Source: Flavobacteriales bacterium (GTDB taxonomy: Bacteria > Bacteroidota > Bacteroidia > Flavobacteriales_D > Sanyastnellaceae). Taken from it: DNA of 40,423 bases. The stretch's first letter is position 1. Every line of letters begins with the position of its first letter. Of the stretch, positions 31,429 to 39,091 are shown one piece after another. The stretch spans positions 1 through 40,423 of the forward strand of contig JAGQVX010000018.1 in assembly GCA_020437755.1 (NCBI GenBank), read 5' to 3'. The notes beneath the pieces are model-generated. The model had not been told where the DNA came from and searched no databases. It saw only the letters and a program-made list of their open reading frames with translations. Made by a program: the position numbers and the translations under genes.

Positions 31429-33857
31429 TTGCTGAATAGCCTCCTCCACCAACTCTTCTTGTTTTTGTGATTGTCGCTGTCGTAATAGCCTTGCCCATAG
31501 CCATAACCATATCCATAACCATAGCCGTACCCATAGCGGTACTGATACGAATACTTATTGCGGTCGAGGTCAACACCATTCAATATGACGCTCAATCTCC
31601 GGACCTTATTCTCATTGATCAGACGGTCGGCTACCTGCACAAACTGTTTCTTGGAATGATCCGCTTTGAAAACGTAAATGGGAAAATCGGCTTTCTTGAT
31701 GATCTCTACACCATCGGTTACCAAACCTACAGGGGGATTGTCGACAATGACCAAATCGTACCGTTTCTTGAGTTCTTCGAGTATCTCCTCCATGCGAGGA
31801 GAGAGAATGAGTTCTGATGGATTGGGCGGAACCGGGCCAGCCGTTATAAAGTCGAGGTTTTCAACTTTACTCTTTCGCATGCATGTATCAAGGTCGGTCT
31901 TGTTGATGAGCAATGTGCTCATTCCCACCTCATTGTCTACTCCCATCCCTTTGTGAATCTTGGGTCGGCGCATATCCAAATCGATAACCACGACCCGCTT
32001 GCCACTGAACGCAATTATTCCGGCCAGATTCAGGGCAATGAACGTTTTTCCTTCGCCGGAAATGGTTGAGGTAATAGCAGCCACTTTCGAGCCGGGGGTG
32101 TTGTCGATAAACTGCATATTGGTTCGGATCGACCGAAACGCTTCAGCTATGAGGGACTTGGGATTCCGGTTCACGATCAGCATCGAATCGGGTACGTCGT
32201 ACTTGTACTTGGGGATAATCCCTAGTGTGCTTATAGATGCATCCGACAGCTTAACGATTTCATGCAGCGTGGTAATATCGTTGTGAACAAGGTAGCGAAT
32301 GGCGATAAACAAGAAACCCAAAAATGCTCCGGCGAGGATGAAGGCAATCAGAATAATTCGGGGCTTGGGAGAGACAGGCTGCCGCGGAAGCATGGCTTCT
32401 TCCAATACCTGATGGCGTGTCACGAAACCTTCTTTAGAAATGCGGTACTCGATGCGTTTTTCGAGAAGCATGGTGTAGTACTTCTCGTTAATATTAAACA
32501 ACCGCTGAAGCCGAGCAAACTCCAATTCCTTTTGAGGTAGTTTGTAGTACGATCCCGAAACTCCACCCAATTCCTCCTGCAACGCACGCTTGCGATCACT
32601 GGTCTTTTCCTGTAGTGCCTCAATGGTCTCCAATACCAGCTTGGTTTGAATCCCAATTTGATACTCCAAATTTTGAATCCGGTTGTTGTCGGGAGTCACT
32701 GTGTAAAGTGCTTCCTCCTTGTTCAGCAGCAATCGATACAGGTTGTCCAGCAACCCGGTAAGCGATTGCTCGAATCGACTTCCGGCAACAAGTGGAACGA
32801 GGTTGTAAATTTTGATTTCTTCCGACGACTCCTCAGTAAGCTGACTGACTTCGTTGAGCAGGCGCTCTTCCAGTTCGAGCATCACGATTTGATCTTCGTA
32901 TTCCGTAATACGATCCAAATAAACGCCCGACAGACTTTCCAGATTGGAAATCTTGTTCTCTTGCTTGTAGTTATTGAGCATCGACTCCGATTCCCGCAGT
33001 TTGTCGAAAACGGTATCAATTTGCGAGTCGATGAAGGTGAGGATGTTCTCATCACTGCGACTGCGGCGTTCCAGGTCAAATCGAATAAATTCCTGGGCGT
33101 GCATCTGGGCAAAATCCCGGGCAAGATGCGCATTGTTGTCCTGATAGCTTATGCCGAGCGTTTTCGCGGTATTGTTCAAAATACGCACGTCGAGGTTCTT
33201 ACTGAAGCGACTGACGAGGGCAGACAAGGAATTAACTCTGAAATTCAGTTGGTATTCCCCTGAAAGCGAGGTGAGAGACTTCCAGTTTTTGACATGCACA
33301 CGAAATCGGAGTTCATCTATCTCTACGTCCTGGTCGACCGGGAGGTCTGAAATGGTTTTTCCTTTATAGGACAAGCCAAATGATTGCTCACTCGTGAAGT
33401 TGATCGTGATGGGATGATTGCGAATGCCTTCATCTTTGATTTCCAGTATCGTTACTTCGTAAGGGGATAGCAAATAATGCTCATTCGTCAAGATTTCTCC
33501 TTCAGCGAAATAGCTAATCTCCAACGGAAGTTTCTGCAAGGTTTGACGAATCATCAAATTGGATCGCAACAATTCCAATCGCGCTTGAATGGAGTTGTCA
33601 TCGCCAAATTGATTGATACCCAAAATGCCTTTGGAATACTCATCTTCACCGAGCTGGATAACGGTGCTCGCTTTGTAAACTCTTGGAGTGTAACGCAGAT
33701 AAAGCAAGGCAGCAACAGCCGAAACAAGGATGGCCAACAATACCCAGAAAAATGACTTTTTAACGATATGAATGAACAGACCAAGGTCAAACTCATTCGA
33801 AAAGTTCGTCAGTCGCTCTTTGTAGCCGTCGTATTCTCGTACTTGTTCGGGCGACAT
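31425..33857 (-). CDS. Wzc-like polysaccharide co-polymerase with C-terminal BY-kinase
   Basis: An 810-residue inner-membrane protein. It has the Wzz-type N-terminus with a membrane helix (about 32-52), a long coiled-coil periplasmic part (about 260-460) and a second helix (about 505-525). The cytosolic tyrosine autokinase follows: Walker A STISGEGKTFIALNL, Walker A' VVVIDLDMRRPKIHKG, and Walker B-like LVIVDNPPVG. The tail has a run of Gly-Tyr repeats and is the expected autophosphorylation cluster. It controls chain length and export of surface polysaccharide with the Wza-like protein, whose gene ends directly before it (0 nt). The Tyr-run is encoded by a near-perfect hexamer repeat (about 31494-31538). 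Confidence 0.93.
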   Translation of the reverse strand: MSPEQVREYDGYKERLTNFSNEFDLGLFIHIVKKSFFWVLLAILVSAVAALLYLRYTPRVYKASTVIQLGEDEYSKGILGINQFGDDNSIQARLELLRSNLMIRQTLQKLPLEISYFAEGEILTNEHYLLSPYEVTILEIKDEGIRNHPITINFTSEQSFGLSYKGKTISDLPVDQDVEIDELRFRVHVKNWKSLTSLSGEYQLNFRVNSLSALVSRFSKNLDVRILNNTAKTLGISYQDNNAHLARDFAQMHAQEFIRFDLERRSRSDENILTFIDSQIDTVFDKLRESESMLNNYKQENKISNLESLSGVYLDRITEYEDQIVMLELEERLLNEVSQLTEESSEEIKIYNLVPLVAGSRFEQSLTGLLDNLYRLLLNKEEALYTVTPDNNRIQNLEYQIGIQTKLVLETIEALQEKTSDRKRALQEELGGVSGSYYKLPQKELEFARLQRLFNINEKYYTMLLEKRIEYRISKEGFVTRHQVLEEAMLPRQPVSPKPRIILIAFILAGAFLGFLFIAIRYLVHNDITTLHEIVKLSDASISTLGIIPKYKYDVPDSMLIVNRNPKSLIAEAFRSIRTNMQFIDNTPGSKVAAITSTISGEGKTFIALNLAGIIAFSGKRVVVIDLDMRRPKIHKGMGVDNEVGMSTLLINKTDLDTCMRKSKVENLDFITAGPVPPNPSELILSPRMEEILEELKKRYDLVIVDNPPVGLVTDGVEIIKKADFPIYVFKADHSKKQFVQVADRLINENKVRRLSVILNGVDLDRNKYSYQYRYGYGYGYGYGYGYGQGYYDSDNHKNKKSWWRRLFSK
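31494..31538 (-). repeat. Short tandem repeat encoding (Gly-Tyr)n
   Basis: About seven hexamer units of the form CCATAR/CCATAACC on the plus strand encode Y-G-Y-G at the kinase C-terminus. Such runs can change length by slippage while keeping frame. Confidence 0.75.
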
Positions 33858-34619
33858 TTACAAATTGGTTACTAGAATTGCATAGATGAGCGCCAGTCCG
33901 GAAACGATCGAAACGAAGGGCGATACATCCTTCAGCACCTCAGTAGCAATCTCCGGTACCGGTTGAACGTATATAATGTCGTTGGCCTGTACAACCATGT
34001 TGGCATACTGGATGCCCTCAATCGTAGATAAATCCATGAGATACACCTCTTGCTTTCCGTCGACTTTGCGAAACAGCTTAACCTTGCTGGCGTCTCCCCG
34101 GTTGGCTATCCCTCCCGCGCGGGCCAGTGCTTCGATTACGGTGGTGTTCTGATTAACCAGCGGTACCACAAGTGCGTCTCCTCCGGAGCCCGGAAAGACG
34201 ATTACCCGGTTATTCGTAACCTGAACCACGGCATAGGGCTCATTGTAATATTGAGCGTACTTCTCCTCGAGCATGTCCTGTGCTTCGAAAACGGTTAAGC
34301 CTTGTACCTTCACATTTCCCAATTCCGGGAGTTTTACCGTTCCATCCGACTGAACCTGATAGGTGATGTCACCGAAGTTGAATAGCCGGGAATTGGTTTG
34401 GTCGGTAGAAGTGGTAACCTCTAGCAATCGCGCACCGTCATTGGTGAACAACCGAAACAACAGCAGATCGTTGGGTGATATGCGATAGTTGTATTCGTTG
34501 GTGTCAGTACTGGGTGTGTCGTATGTGAATTCAGTGTCGGTCTTGAACATCAGGTTTTTGTTGATCGTACAACTGCTCAACAGGGCGATAACCGCCAAGA
34601 CCGGTAAGAACTTCTTCAT
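33858..34619 (-). CDS. Polysaccharide export outer-membrane lipoprotein (Wza-like)
   Basis: A 253-residue protein with lipoprotein signal MKKFLPVLAVIALLSSC (lipobox LSSC, Cys17), a Poly_export domain (YRISPNDLLLFRLFTNDG to VQVTNNRVIVFPGS) and a SLBB domain (VNQNTTVIEALARAGGI to DIIYVQPVP). A C-terminal hydrophobic helix (FVSIVSGLALIYAILVTNL) could span the outer membrane as in Wza. It is shorter than E. coli Wza (about 380), which is usual in Bacteroidota. First gene of the seven-gene leftward operon running to crcB; a -7 box lies 20 nt upstream. Confidence 0.92.
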   Translation of the reverse strand: MKKFLPVLAVIALLSSCTINKNLMFKTDTEFTYDTPSTDTNEYNYRISPNDLLLFRLFTNDGARLLEVTTSTDQTNSRLFNFGDITYQVQSDGTVKLPELGNVKVQGLTVFEAQDMLEEKYAQYYNEPYAVVQVTNNRVIVFPGSGGDALVVPLVNQNTTVIEALARAGGIANRGDASKVKLFRKVDGKQEVYLMDLSTIEGIQYANMVVQANDIIYVQPVPEIATEVLKDVSPFVSIVSGLALIYAILVTNL

Positions 34620-34639
34620 GCTTTCAATTTGATCTCTCG

Positions 34640-34647
34640 CAAAAATA
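34640..34647 (-). promoter_or_regulatory. -7 box of the polysaccharide operon (TATTTTTG)
   Basis: Exact TAnnTTTG on the minus strand, 20 nt upstream of the ATG of the Wza-like gene. Confidence 0.55.
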
Positions 34648-34720
34648 GCAATTCAAGGCCGACTAGCACGACCATCATTGCACGCGATTTGTCATCTTTG
34701 CACTTTAATTCATCCCACAC

Positions 34721-35080
34721 GTGAAAACTGTCGTCATAGGAGCCAGTCCAAATCCATCGAGATATGCTTTCAGAGCCACGCTGGCATTGAAGGATAATGG
34801 ATTTGAAGTGGTACCCGTCGGAAGGCGCTCCGGGATGATCGACGAACTGGCTATTCACACCGATCGGCCACATATTCCCGAAGTTCACACGGTCACGCTA
34901 TATGTGGGGCCTCAAAATCAGGGGTCGTGGATGGACTACATCTGGTCGCTCCATCCCAAGCGTATCATTTTCAATCCGGGAACAGAAAATCCAAATATGG
35001 AGGCGCTTGCTCACAGTAGGGGAATTGAAACCGTAGTTGGATGTACTTTGGTAATGCTGGCGGTAGGAACATACGAATGA
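34721..35080 (+). CDS. CoA-binding protein (YccU-like)
   Basis: A 119-residue single-domain Rossmann-fold protein starting with GTG (KTVVIGASPNPSRYAFRATLAL). The family marks are the VIGASPNPSRY nucleotide loop, YEV-type VVPVGRR, VTLYVGPQNQ and RIIFNPGTENP. It resembles stand-alone CoA_binding_2 proteins such as E. coli YccU, whose physiological role is unclear. Its stop overlaps the GNAT start (ATGA), which overlaps mltG in the same way, so the three genes form one transcript. Confidence 0.88.
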   Translation: MKTVVIGASPNPSRYAFRATLALKDNGFEVVPVGRRSGMIDELAIHTDRPHIPEVHTVTLYVGPQNQGSWMDYIWSLHPKRIIFNPGTENPNMEALAHSRGIETVVGCTLVMLAVGTYE

Positions 35081-35601
35081 TTAAAGGCAAGAACATATCC
35101 CTTCGAGCCATGGAGGCTTCAGATGTGGAGCTCATTCATGTTTGGGAGAATGACCCTGAAAACTGGTTGGTGAGTGCTACGCTGATCCCTTTTTCAAAGG
35201 ACCAATTGCACCATTGGGTCACCGCCGAACATGATTTGATAAAAGAAGGGCAGTTCCGATTTATGATTGTTGAAGGGGACAATCGAGTGGTGGGAACCTT
35301 GGATTTGTTTGAATACAATCCGCTGCACCGGAGGTGTGGGGTGGGTATTCTCATCGGAGATCAGGAGGATCGTGGAAAAGGTTATGCAAAGGAAGCACTT
35401 CAACTCATTATCGAACATGGGTGGTCACGGCTCCATCTTCGTCAGTGGTGGTGCACCATACTGGACAACAATGCGGTGAGTAAATCACTTTTTGAACAAC
35501 TGGGATTTACGTGTTCAGGCAGGAGGAAAGACTGGATATGCCATGAAGGCAAATGGCTGGATTTATTGGATTACCAATTATTACGAGAAGATTTCAAATG
35601 A
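35077..35601 (+). CDS. GNAT family N-acetyltransferase (RimJ/RimL-like)
   Basis: A 174-residue acetyltransferase starting at the ATG at 35077 (MIKGKNISLRAMEASDVELIHVWEND), chosen because it overlaps the previous stop by 4 nt. Features: VGTLDLFEYNPLHRRCGVGILIGDQEDRGKGYAKEAL (the acetyl-CoA pyrophosphate loop, R/Q-x-x-G-x-G/A) and ILDNNAVSKSLFEQLGF. The pattern resembles the SpeG/RimJ group. The substrate is unknown. It overlaps mltG by 4 nt. Confidence 0.9.
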   Translation: MIKGKNISLRAMEASDVELIHVWENDPENWLVSATLIPFSKDQLHHWVTAEHDLIKEGQFRFMIVEGDNRVVGTLDLFEYNPLHRRCGVGILIGDQEDRGKGYAKEALQLIIEHGWSRLHLRQWWCTILDNNAVSKSLFEQLGFTCSGRRKDWICHEGKWLDLLDYQLLREDFK

Positions 35602-36623
35602 AGAAGTGGTTGTTGTTGTTGTTGGTTTTAGGGGCGATTGGTGGATTGGTAGGATGGCGATACTATTCCGCGATTTTCGGTAGGGTAACGCGTTCCTATG
35701 ATGGCAAACAGGAGGTCCTCGTACCTACGGGGGCGGATTTTGAAGAATTAGTCACGGTGTTGAAATTTGCGGGAGTAGTTACCGAAGAGGATCGTTTTCG
35801 AACAGCTGCCGAATTGAAGGATTTTCACGACGCCGTTAAACCCGGACGATACCTCATTCCGAGTGATATGAGTTATCATGACCTCATTAACAAGTTGAGA
35901 ATCGGAGACCAGGATCCTGTAGAGCTGGTTTTTTCGGAGGTACGGCTCTATCGGGAGTTGCCCGGATTGCTCTCGCGAAACATCGAACTGGATAGTCTTG
36001 AACTCGATGCTTACATGATGGGAGCCAACTTACCCGCTCAGTACGGTTTCAACGCTACGACCTTTCCTACCATGTTTATTCCGAATACCTACAGCGTGTA
36101 CTGGAATATCAGCAAGGAAGAACTCATCGATCGCATGGCGCGGGAGTATAAGTCGTTCTGGAATGCCGATCGACTCACCAAGGCCCGCAATATGGGGCTA
36201 TCACAATCGGAAGTTACTATACTGGCTTCCATTGTAAAGGCCGAAACAGCTCATCTCCCGGAAGCGCCTCGCATTGCAGGAGTGTATGCCAATCGACTGC
36301 GTCAGGGAATTCCTCTTCAGGCCGATCCTACCCTGGTATTTGCATTGGGAGATTTTTCCATCCGTCGGGTGCTGGATCGCCACAAGGAAATCGACTCGCC
36401 TTACAACACGTATCGATATGCGGGTCTCCCTCCCGGCCCCATCAATATTCCGAACGGAAGGTATATCGATGCGGTGTTGAATGCGGAGAAGCATGAGTTC
36501 CTGTATTTCTGCGCGAGCCCGGAAATGGATGGGACACACCTGTTTGCCCGGACGTACAATCAGCATTTGGCGAATGCCCGAAAATACCAGAACGCATTGA
36601 ACCAGAGGGGGATATATCGCTGA
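35598..36623 (+). CDS. mltG: Endolytic transglycosylase MltG
   Basis: A 341-residue inner-membrane-anchored lytic transglycosylase (YceG family) that cuts nascent glycan strands and so sets their length. One N-terminal helix (MKKWLLLLLVLGAIGGLVGW), a LysM-like segment, then the catalytic domain with Glu at about 216 in LASIVKAETAHLPEAPRIAGVYANRL, followed by IPLQADPTLVFAL, SPYNTYRYAGLPPGPINIPN and FCASPEMDGTHLFARTYNQH. The ATG at 35598 overlaps the GNAT stop. The 15-mer copy at 36564 encodes HLANAR near the C-terminus. Confidence 0.95.
   Translation: MKKWLLLLLVLGAIGGLVGWRYYSAIFGRVTRSYDGKQEVLVPTGADFEELVTVLKFAGVVTEEDRFRTAAELKDFHDAVKPGRYLIPSDMSYHDLINKLRIGDQDPVELVFSEVRLYRELPGLLSRNIELDSLELDAYMMGANLPAQYGFNATTFPTMFIPNTYSVYWNISKEELIDRMAREYKSFWNADRLTKARNMGLSQSEVTILASIVKAETAHLPEAPRIAGVYANRLRQGIPLQADPTLVFALGDFSIRRVLDRHKEIDSPYNTYRYAGLPPGPINIPNGRYIDAVLNAEKHEFLYFCASPEMDGTHLFARTYNQHLANARKYQNALNQRGIYR
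36564..36578 (-). repeat. Dispersed 15-mer GGCATTCGCCAAATG, copy 8 (inside mltG)
   Basis: Exact copy; the coding (plus) strand reads CAT TTG GCG AAT GCC, His-Leu-Ala-Asn-Ala. Confidence 0.9.
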
Positions 36624-36685
36624 TAGAATCCCGTACCGCCCTCAAAGTCAGATTGCTTATTTTCGTGGCTTACAATTGATGCTTC

Positions 36686-37696
36686 ATGCTGAAAATCGAC
36701 ATGCATACGCACCTCATGCCCGAGCGTGTTCCCGACTGGACGAAAAAATTCGGCTACGGTCCGTTTATCCATCTTGACCATCACCGACCCGGATTTGCAC
36801 GCATGATGCAAGGGGAGAAGTTTTTTCGCGAAATCGAGTCCAACTGCTGGGATCCCGAAGTGCGCATTGAAGAATATGCCCGTTTTGACACCCAAGTGCA
36901 GGTTATTTGTACCATTCCCGTGCTGTTTGCTTATTGGGCCAAGCCGCACGATTGTGTGCAAATCAGTCAGTTTTTGAATGACGATATCGCAGAAACATGC
37001 CACAAGTGGCCTAAAAATTATGTAGGACTCGCGACCATTCCCATGCAGGATACCGAACTGGCCATACAAGAGCTGGAACGCTGCAAAAGTGAGTTGGGAA
37101 TGAAGGGTATTCAAATAGGCTCCAATATCAACGGCATCAATCTTTCCGATCCGCGATTCTTTCCCATTTTTGAGGCTTGCGAGCGACTGGACATGGCCGT
37201 GATGATCCATCCTTGGGACATGATGGGCAAGAGCGATATGGAAAAGTATTGGCTGCCCTGGCTTGTGGGTATGCCGGCTGAAACCTCAAGGGCTGCCTGC
37301 TCCCTTATTTTTGGCGGAGTGCTGGAGCGCCTTCCTGATCTGCGCGTGAATTTTTCGCATGCCAGCGGTTCGTTTCTGGCAACCATTGGTCGCATTGAAC
37401 ATGGCTTCAACTGCCGTCCCGATTTGGTGGCTGTTGACAATCCGGTCAATCCGCGGGAGTATCTCGGAAAGTTTTGGGTGGATTGCATTACGCATGATCC
37501 GCGCATGTTGGAGTACGTTCTCGAAATGCAAGGCTCACGCAAAGTGACGCTCGGAACCGATTATCCTTTTCCGCTGGGCGATCTTGAAATTGGTAAGTTC
37601 ATTACCGAAATGGGATTGAGCGATGAGGTGGTCGAAGACATTTTCTGCAATTCCACATTGGAGTGGCTCAATATGTCGAAGGAAGAGTTTCTGTAA
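36686..37696 (+). CDS. Aminocarboxymuconate-semialdehyde decarboxylase (ACMSD)
   Basis: A 336-residue amidohydrolase-fold decarboxylase of the kynurenine branch of tryptophan breakdown, turning ACMS into 2-aminomuconate semialdehyde and away from quinolinate/NAD. It lines up along its length with animal ACMSD (also 336 residues): IDMHTHL metal site (His7, His9), ENCWDPEVRI-like SNCWDPEVRIEEY, FAYWAKP, VGLATIPMQ, HPWDMMGKSDMEKYWLPWLVGMPAET, SHASGSF and LGTDYPFPLGDLE. It appears monocistronic, with a near-consensus -7 box TATTTTCG at 36658-36665. No other kynurenine-pathway gene is in the window. Confidence 0.93.
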   Translation: MLKIDMHTHLMPERVPDWTKKFGYGPFIHLDHHRPGFARMMQGEKFFREIESNCWDPEVRIEEYARFDTQVQVICTIPVLFAYWAKPHDCVQISQFLNDDIAETCHKWPKNYVGLATIPMQDTELAIQELERCKSELGMKGIQIGSNINGINLSDPRFFPIFEACERLDMAVMIHPWDMMGKSDMEKYWLPWLVGMPAETSRAACSLIFGGVLERLPDLRVNFSHASGSFLATIGRIEHGFNCRPDLVAVDNPVNPREYLGKFWVDCITHDPRMLEYVLEMQGSRKVTLGTDYPFPLGDLEIGKFITEMGLSDEVVEDIFCNSTLEWLNMSKEEFL

Positions 37697-37749
37697 TTCC
37701 CCTGTCGCATCCCATTGAAATATCATGCAGTTGCTGTTTCAGGAATGGA

Positions 37750-37772
37750 GCCATTCGGCAAATGGATTTGCC
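37750..37772. promoter_or_regulatory. Operator-like palindrome upstream of the ECF sigma gene
   Basis: GGCAAAT (37757-37763), two bases, ATTTGCC (37766-37772): a perfect 7-bp inverted repeat. Bases 37750-37764 (GCCATTCGGCAAATG) also differ from the dispersed 15-mer at only two positions. A loose -7-like TATCTTTTG follows at 37795-37803, with a TTTG at 37767-37770 as a possible -33, so a protein bound here would cover the promoter. Confidence 0.5.
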
Positions 37773-37857
37773 ATCAATCGTTAAAATTTAGTCTTATCTT
37801 TTGCGTGACGCAACCCTTTTTGGGGAGTGTGCGTCTTAGTAGCAATTGCAATCCTTA

Positions 37858-38403
37858 ATGGCAGAACTGCGTGAGATAATTGAAGGCTGTAAGCGGAAAG
37901 ATCGTCGGTATCAGGATGAGCTTTACCGCAAGTACTCCGCGATGCTGTTTGGATTGTGCCTGCGCTACACAAAATCGAGAGAAGAGGCGGAAGATGTATT
38001 GCAGGAAGGATTGGTTAAAATTTATAAGAGCATCGGTTCTTATAGCATGTCCAACTCGTTTGAAGGTTGGATGCGCAGAATTGTAATCAACACGGCGATC
38101 ACCCATTACAGGAAGAACCTGAAACATGCGTATCACGAGGATATTACCGAGATGTCGCACAATTCAGTCTCCACACCCGATGATTTTTCGAATGAATTTT
38201 CGCGGGAGGAGCTTCTCAACGTGATCAACAAGCTGCCCGATGGCTATCGTATCGTGTTCAACATGTACGTGGTTGAAGGCTACAAACACAAAGAAATTTC
38301 CGAGATACTGGGAATTGACATTAATACGTCAAAGTCGCAGTTGTCACGGGCAAAGAAATACCTCCAGCGTGAGTTGGAACTTTTGAGTAAGATTAATTTG
38401 TAG
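37858..38403 (+). CDS. RNA polymerase sigma-70 factor, ECF subfamily
   Basis: A 181-residue ECF sigma factor from the ATG at 37858 (MAELREIIEGCKRKDRRYQDELYRKY); an in-frame TTG at 37846 is an alternative. Region 2 spans about 15-85 (RKYSAMLFGLCLRYTKSREEAEDVLQEGLVKIYKSI then FEGWMRRIVINTAITHYRK). Region 4 spans about 120-175 (INKLPDGYRIVFNMYVVEGYKHKEISEILGIDINTSKSQLSRAKKYL). It leads a likely operon with a probable anti-sigma gene 4 nt downstream and an outer-membrane protein gene, the common sigma/anti-sigma/envelope-protein arrangement of Bacteroidota. Confidence 0.93.
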   Translation: MAELREIIEGCKRKDRRYQDELYRKYSAMLFGLCLRYTKSREEAEDVLQEGLVKIYKSIGSYSMSNSFEGWMRRIVINTAITHYRKNLKHAYHEDITEMSHNSVSTPDDFSNEFSREELLNVINKLPDGYRIVFNMYVVEGYKHKEISEILGIDINTSKSQLSRAKKYLQRELELLSKINL

Positions 38404-38407
38404 GGAA

Positions 38408-39064
38408 ATGACTAAACACGAAGATCAGTTTTTTGAGATGTTCAGAGAGTCCTTCGACGGTTTCTCTCCCGAAGTACCGGGTTCGGTATATGCGGGTGTG
38501 CAGAAGAAGTTGTTCTGGTCCTCATTCATGGGCTTCAATTGGGCTCGCTTGAATATCTGGTACTTGCTGATTGCCTCAGCGGCTTTGACAGCCTGGGGAG
38601 TTTCAGGATCGCAAGGAGAATGCCGTGCGCTGAGTTCATCTCACGATTCAAACTTTCCTTCTGAATGGCGCGATGCAGCCCGGTCACAAGTGACATCTGC
38701 TGCCGATTTGGGAGCGTCCATTGCTGAAATTTCACGTCAGGAGCGCACTGCTGCGGTGAGTACTTCGTCGGCCAGGACCAGCCATACGGCAAATGTGAAC
38801 CCGGAGCCGGCCGTTGCAACCAACAACAACCCCGGTGAAACACCTCACGCGGTTGAACCTGCCGACAATATGGAGAACCCGGAGATTGCTGCAGAAACCA
38901 CTGTTCAGCCTGAGCAAATGAATGTAATTGCACCGGCTCAGCTTCCTTTGAATCTCAATAATTTGAGTGTTGCAACAGAAAGCGGCATTTACAAACAAGT
39001 GCATTCAAAGAGTGATCAGGTTGTGCTCAATCTGAGATATACCAAGACGATCGATCAAGAATAA
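38408..39064 (+). CDS. Single-span membrane protein, probable anti-sigma factor
   Basis: A 218-residue protein not recognised by a named motif. The N-terminal cytosolic part (residues 1-45, KHEDQFFEMFRESFDGFSPEVPGSVYAGVQKKL) is followed by one hydrophobic helix (about 50-67, LNIWYLLIASAALTAWGV). A long low-complexity, Ser/Thr/Ala/Asn/Glu-rich periplasmic part then ends in VVLNLRYTKTIDQE. Position 4 nt after the ECF sigma gene, topology and the N-terminal E-x-x-F-x-x-x-F pattern fit the non-zinc anti-sigma proteins of Bacteroidota. There is no HxxxCxxC zinc motif. Function is inferred from context. Confidence 0.65.
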   Translation: MTKHEDQFFEMFRESFDGFSPEVPGSVYAGVQKKLFWSSFMGFNWARLNIWYLLIASAALTAWGVSGSQGECRALSSSHDSNFPSEWRDAARSQVTSAADLGASIAEISRQERTAAVSTSSARTSHTANVNPEPAVATNNNPGETPHAVEPADNMENPEIAAETTVQPEQMNVIAPAQLPLNLNNLSVATESGIYKQVHSKSDQVVLNLRYTKTIDQE

Positions 39065-39091
39065 GGATTGGTCTGTATCTTAGCAGAGCCG

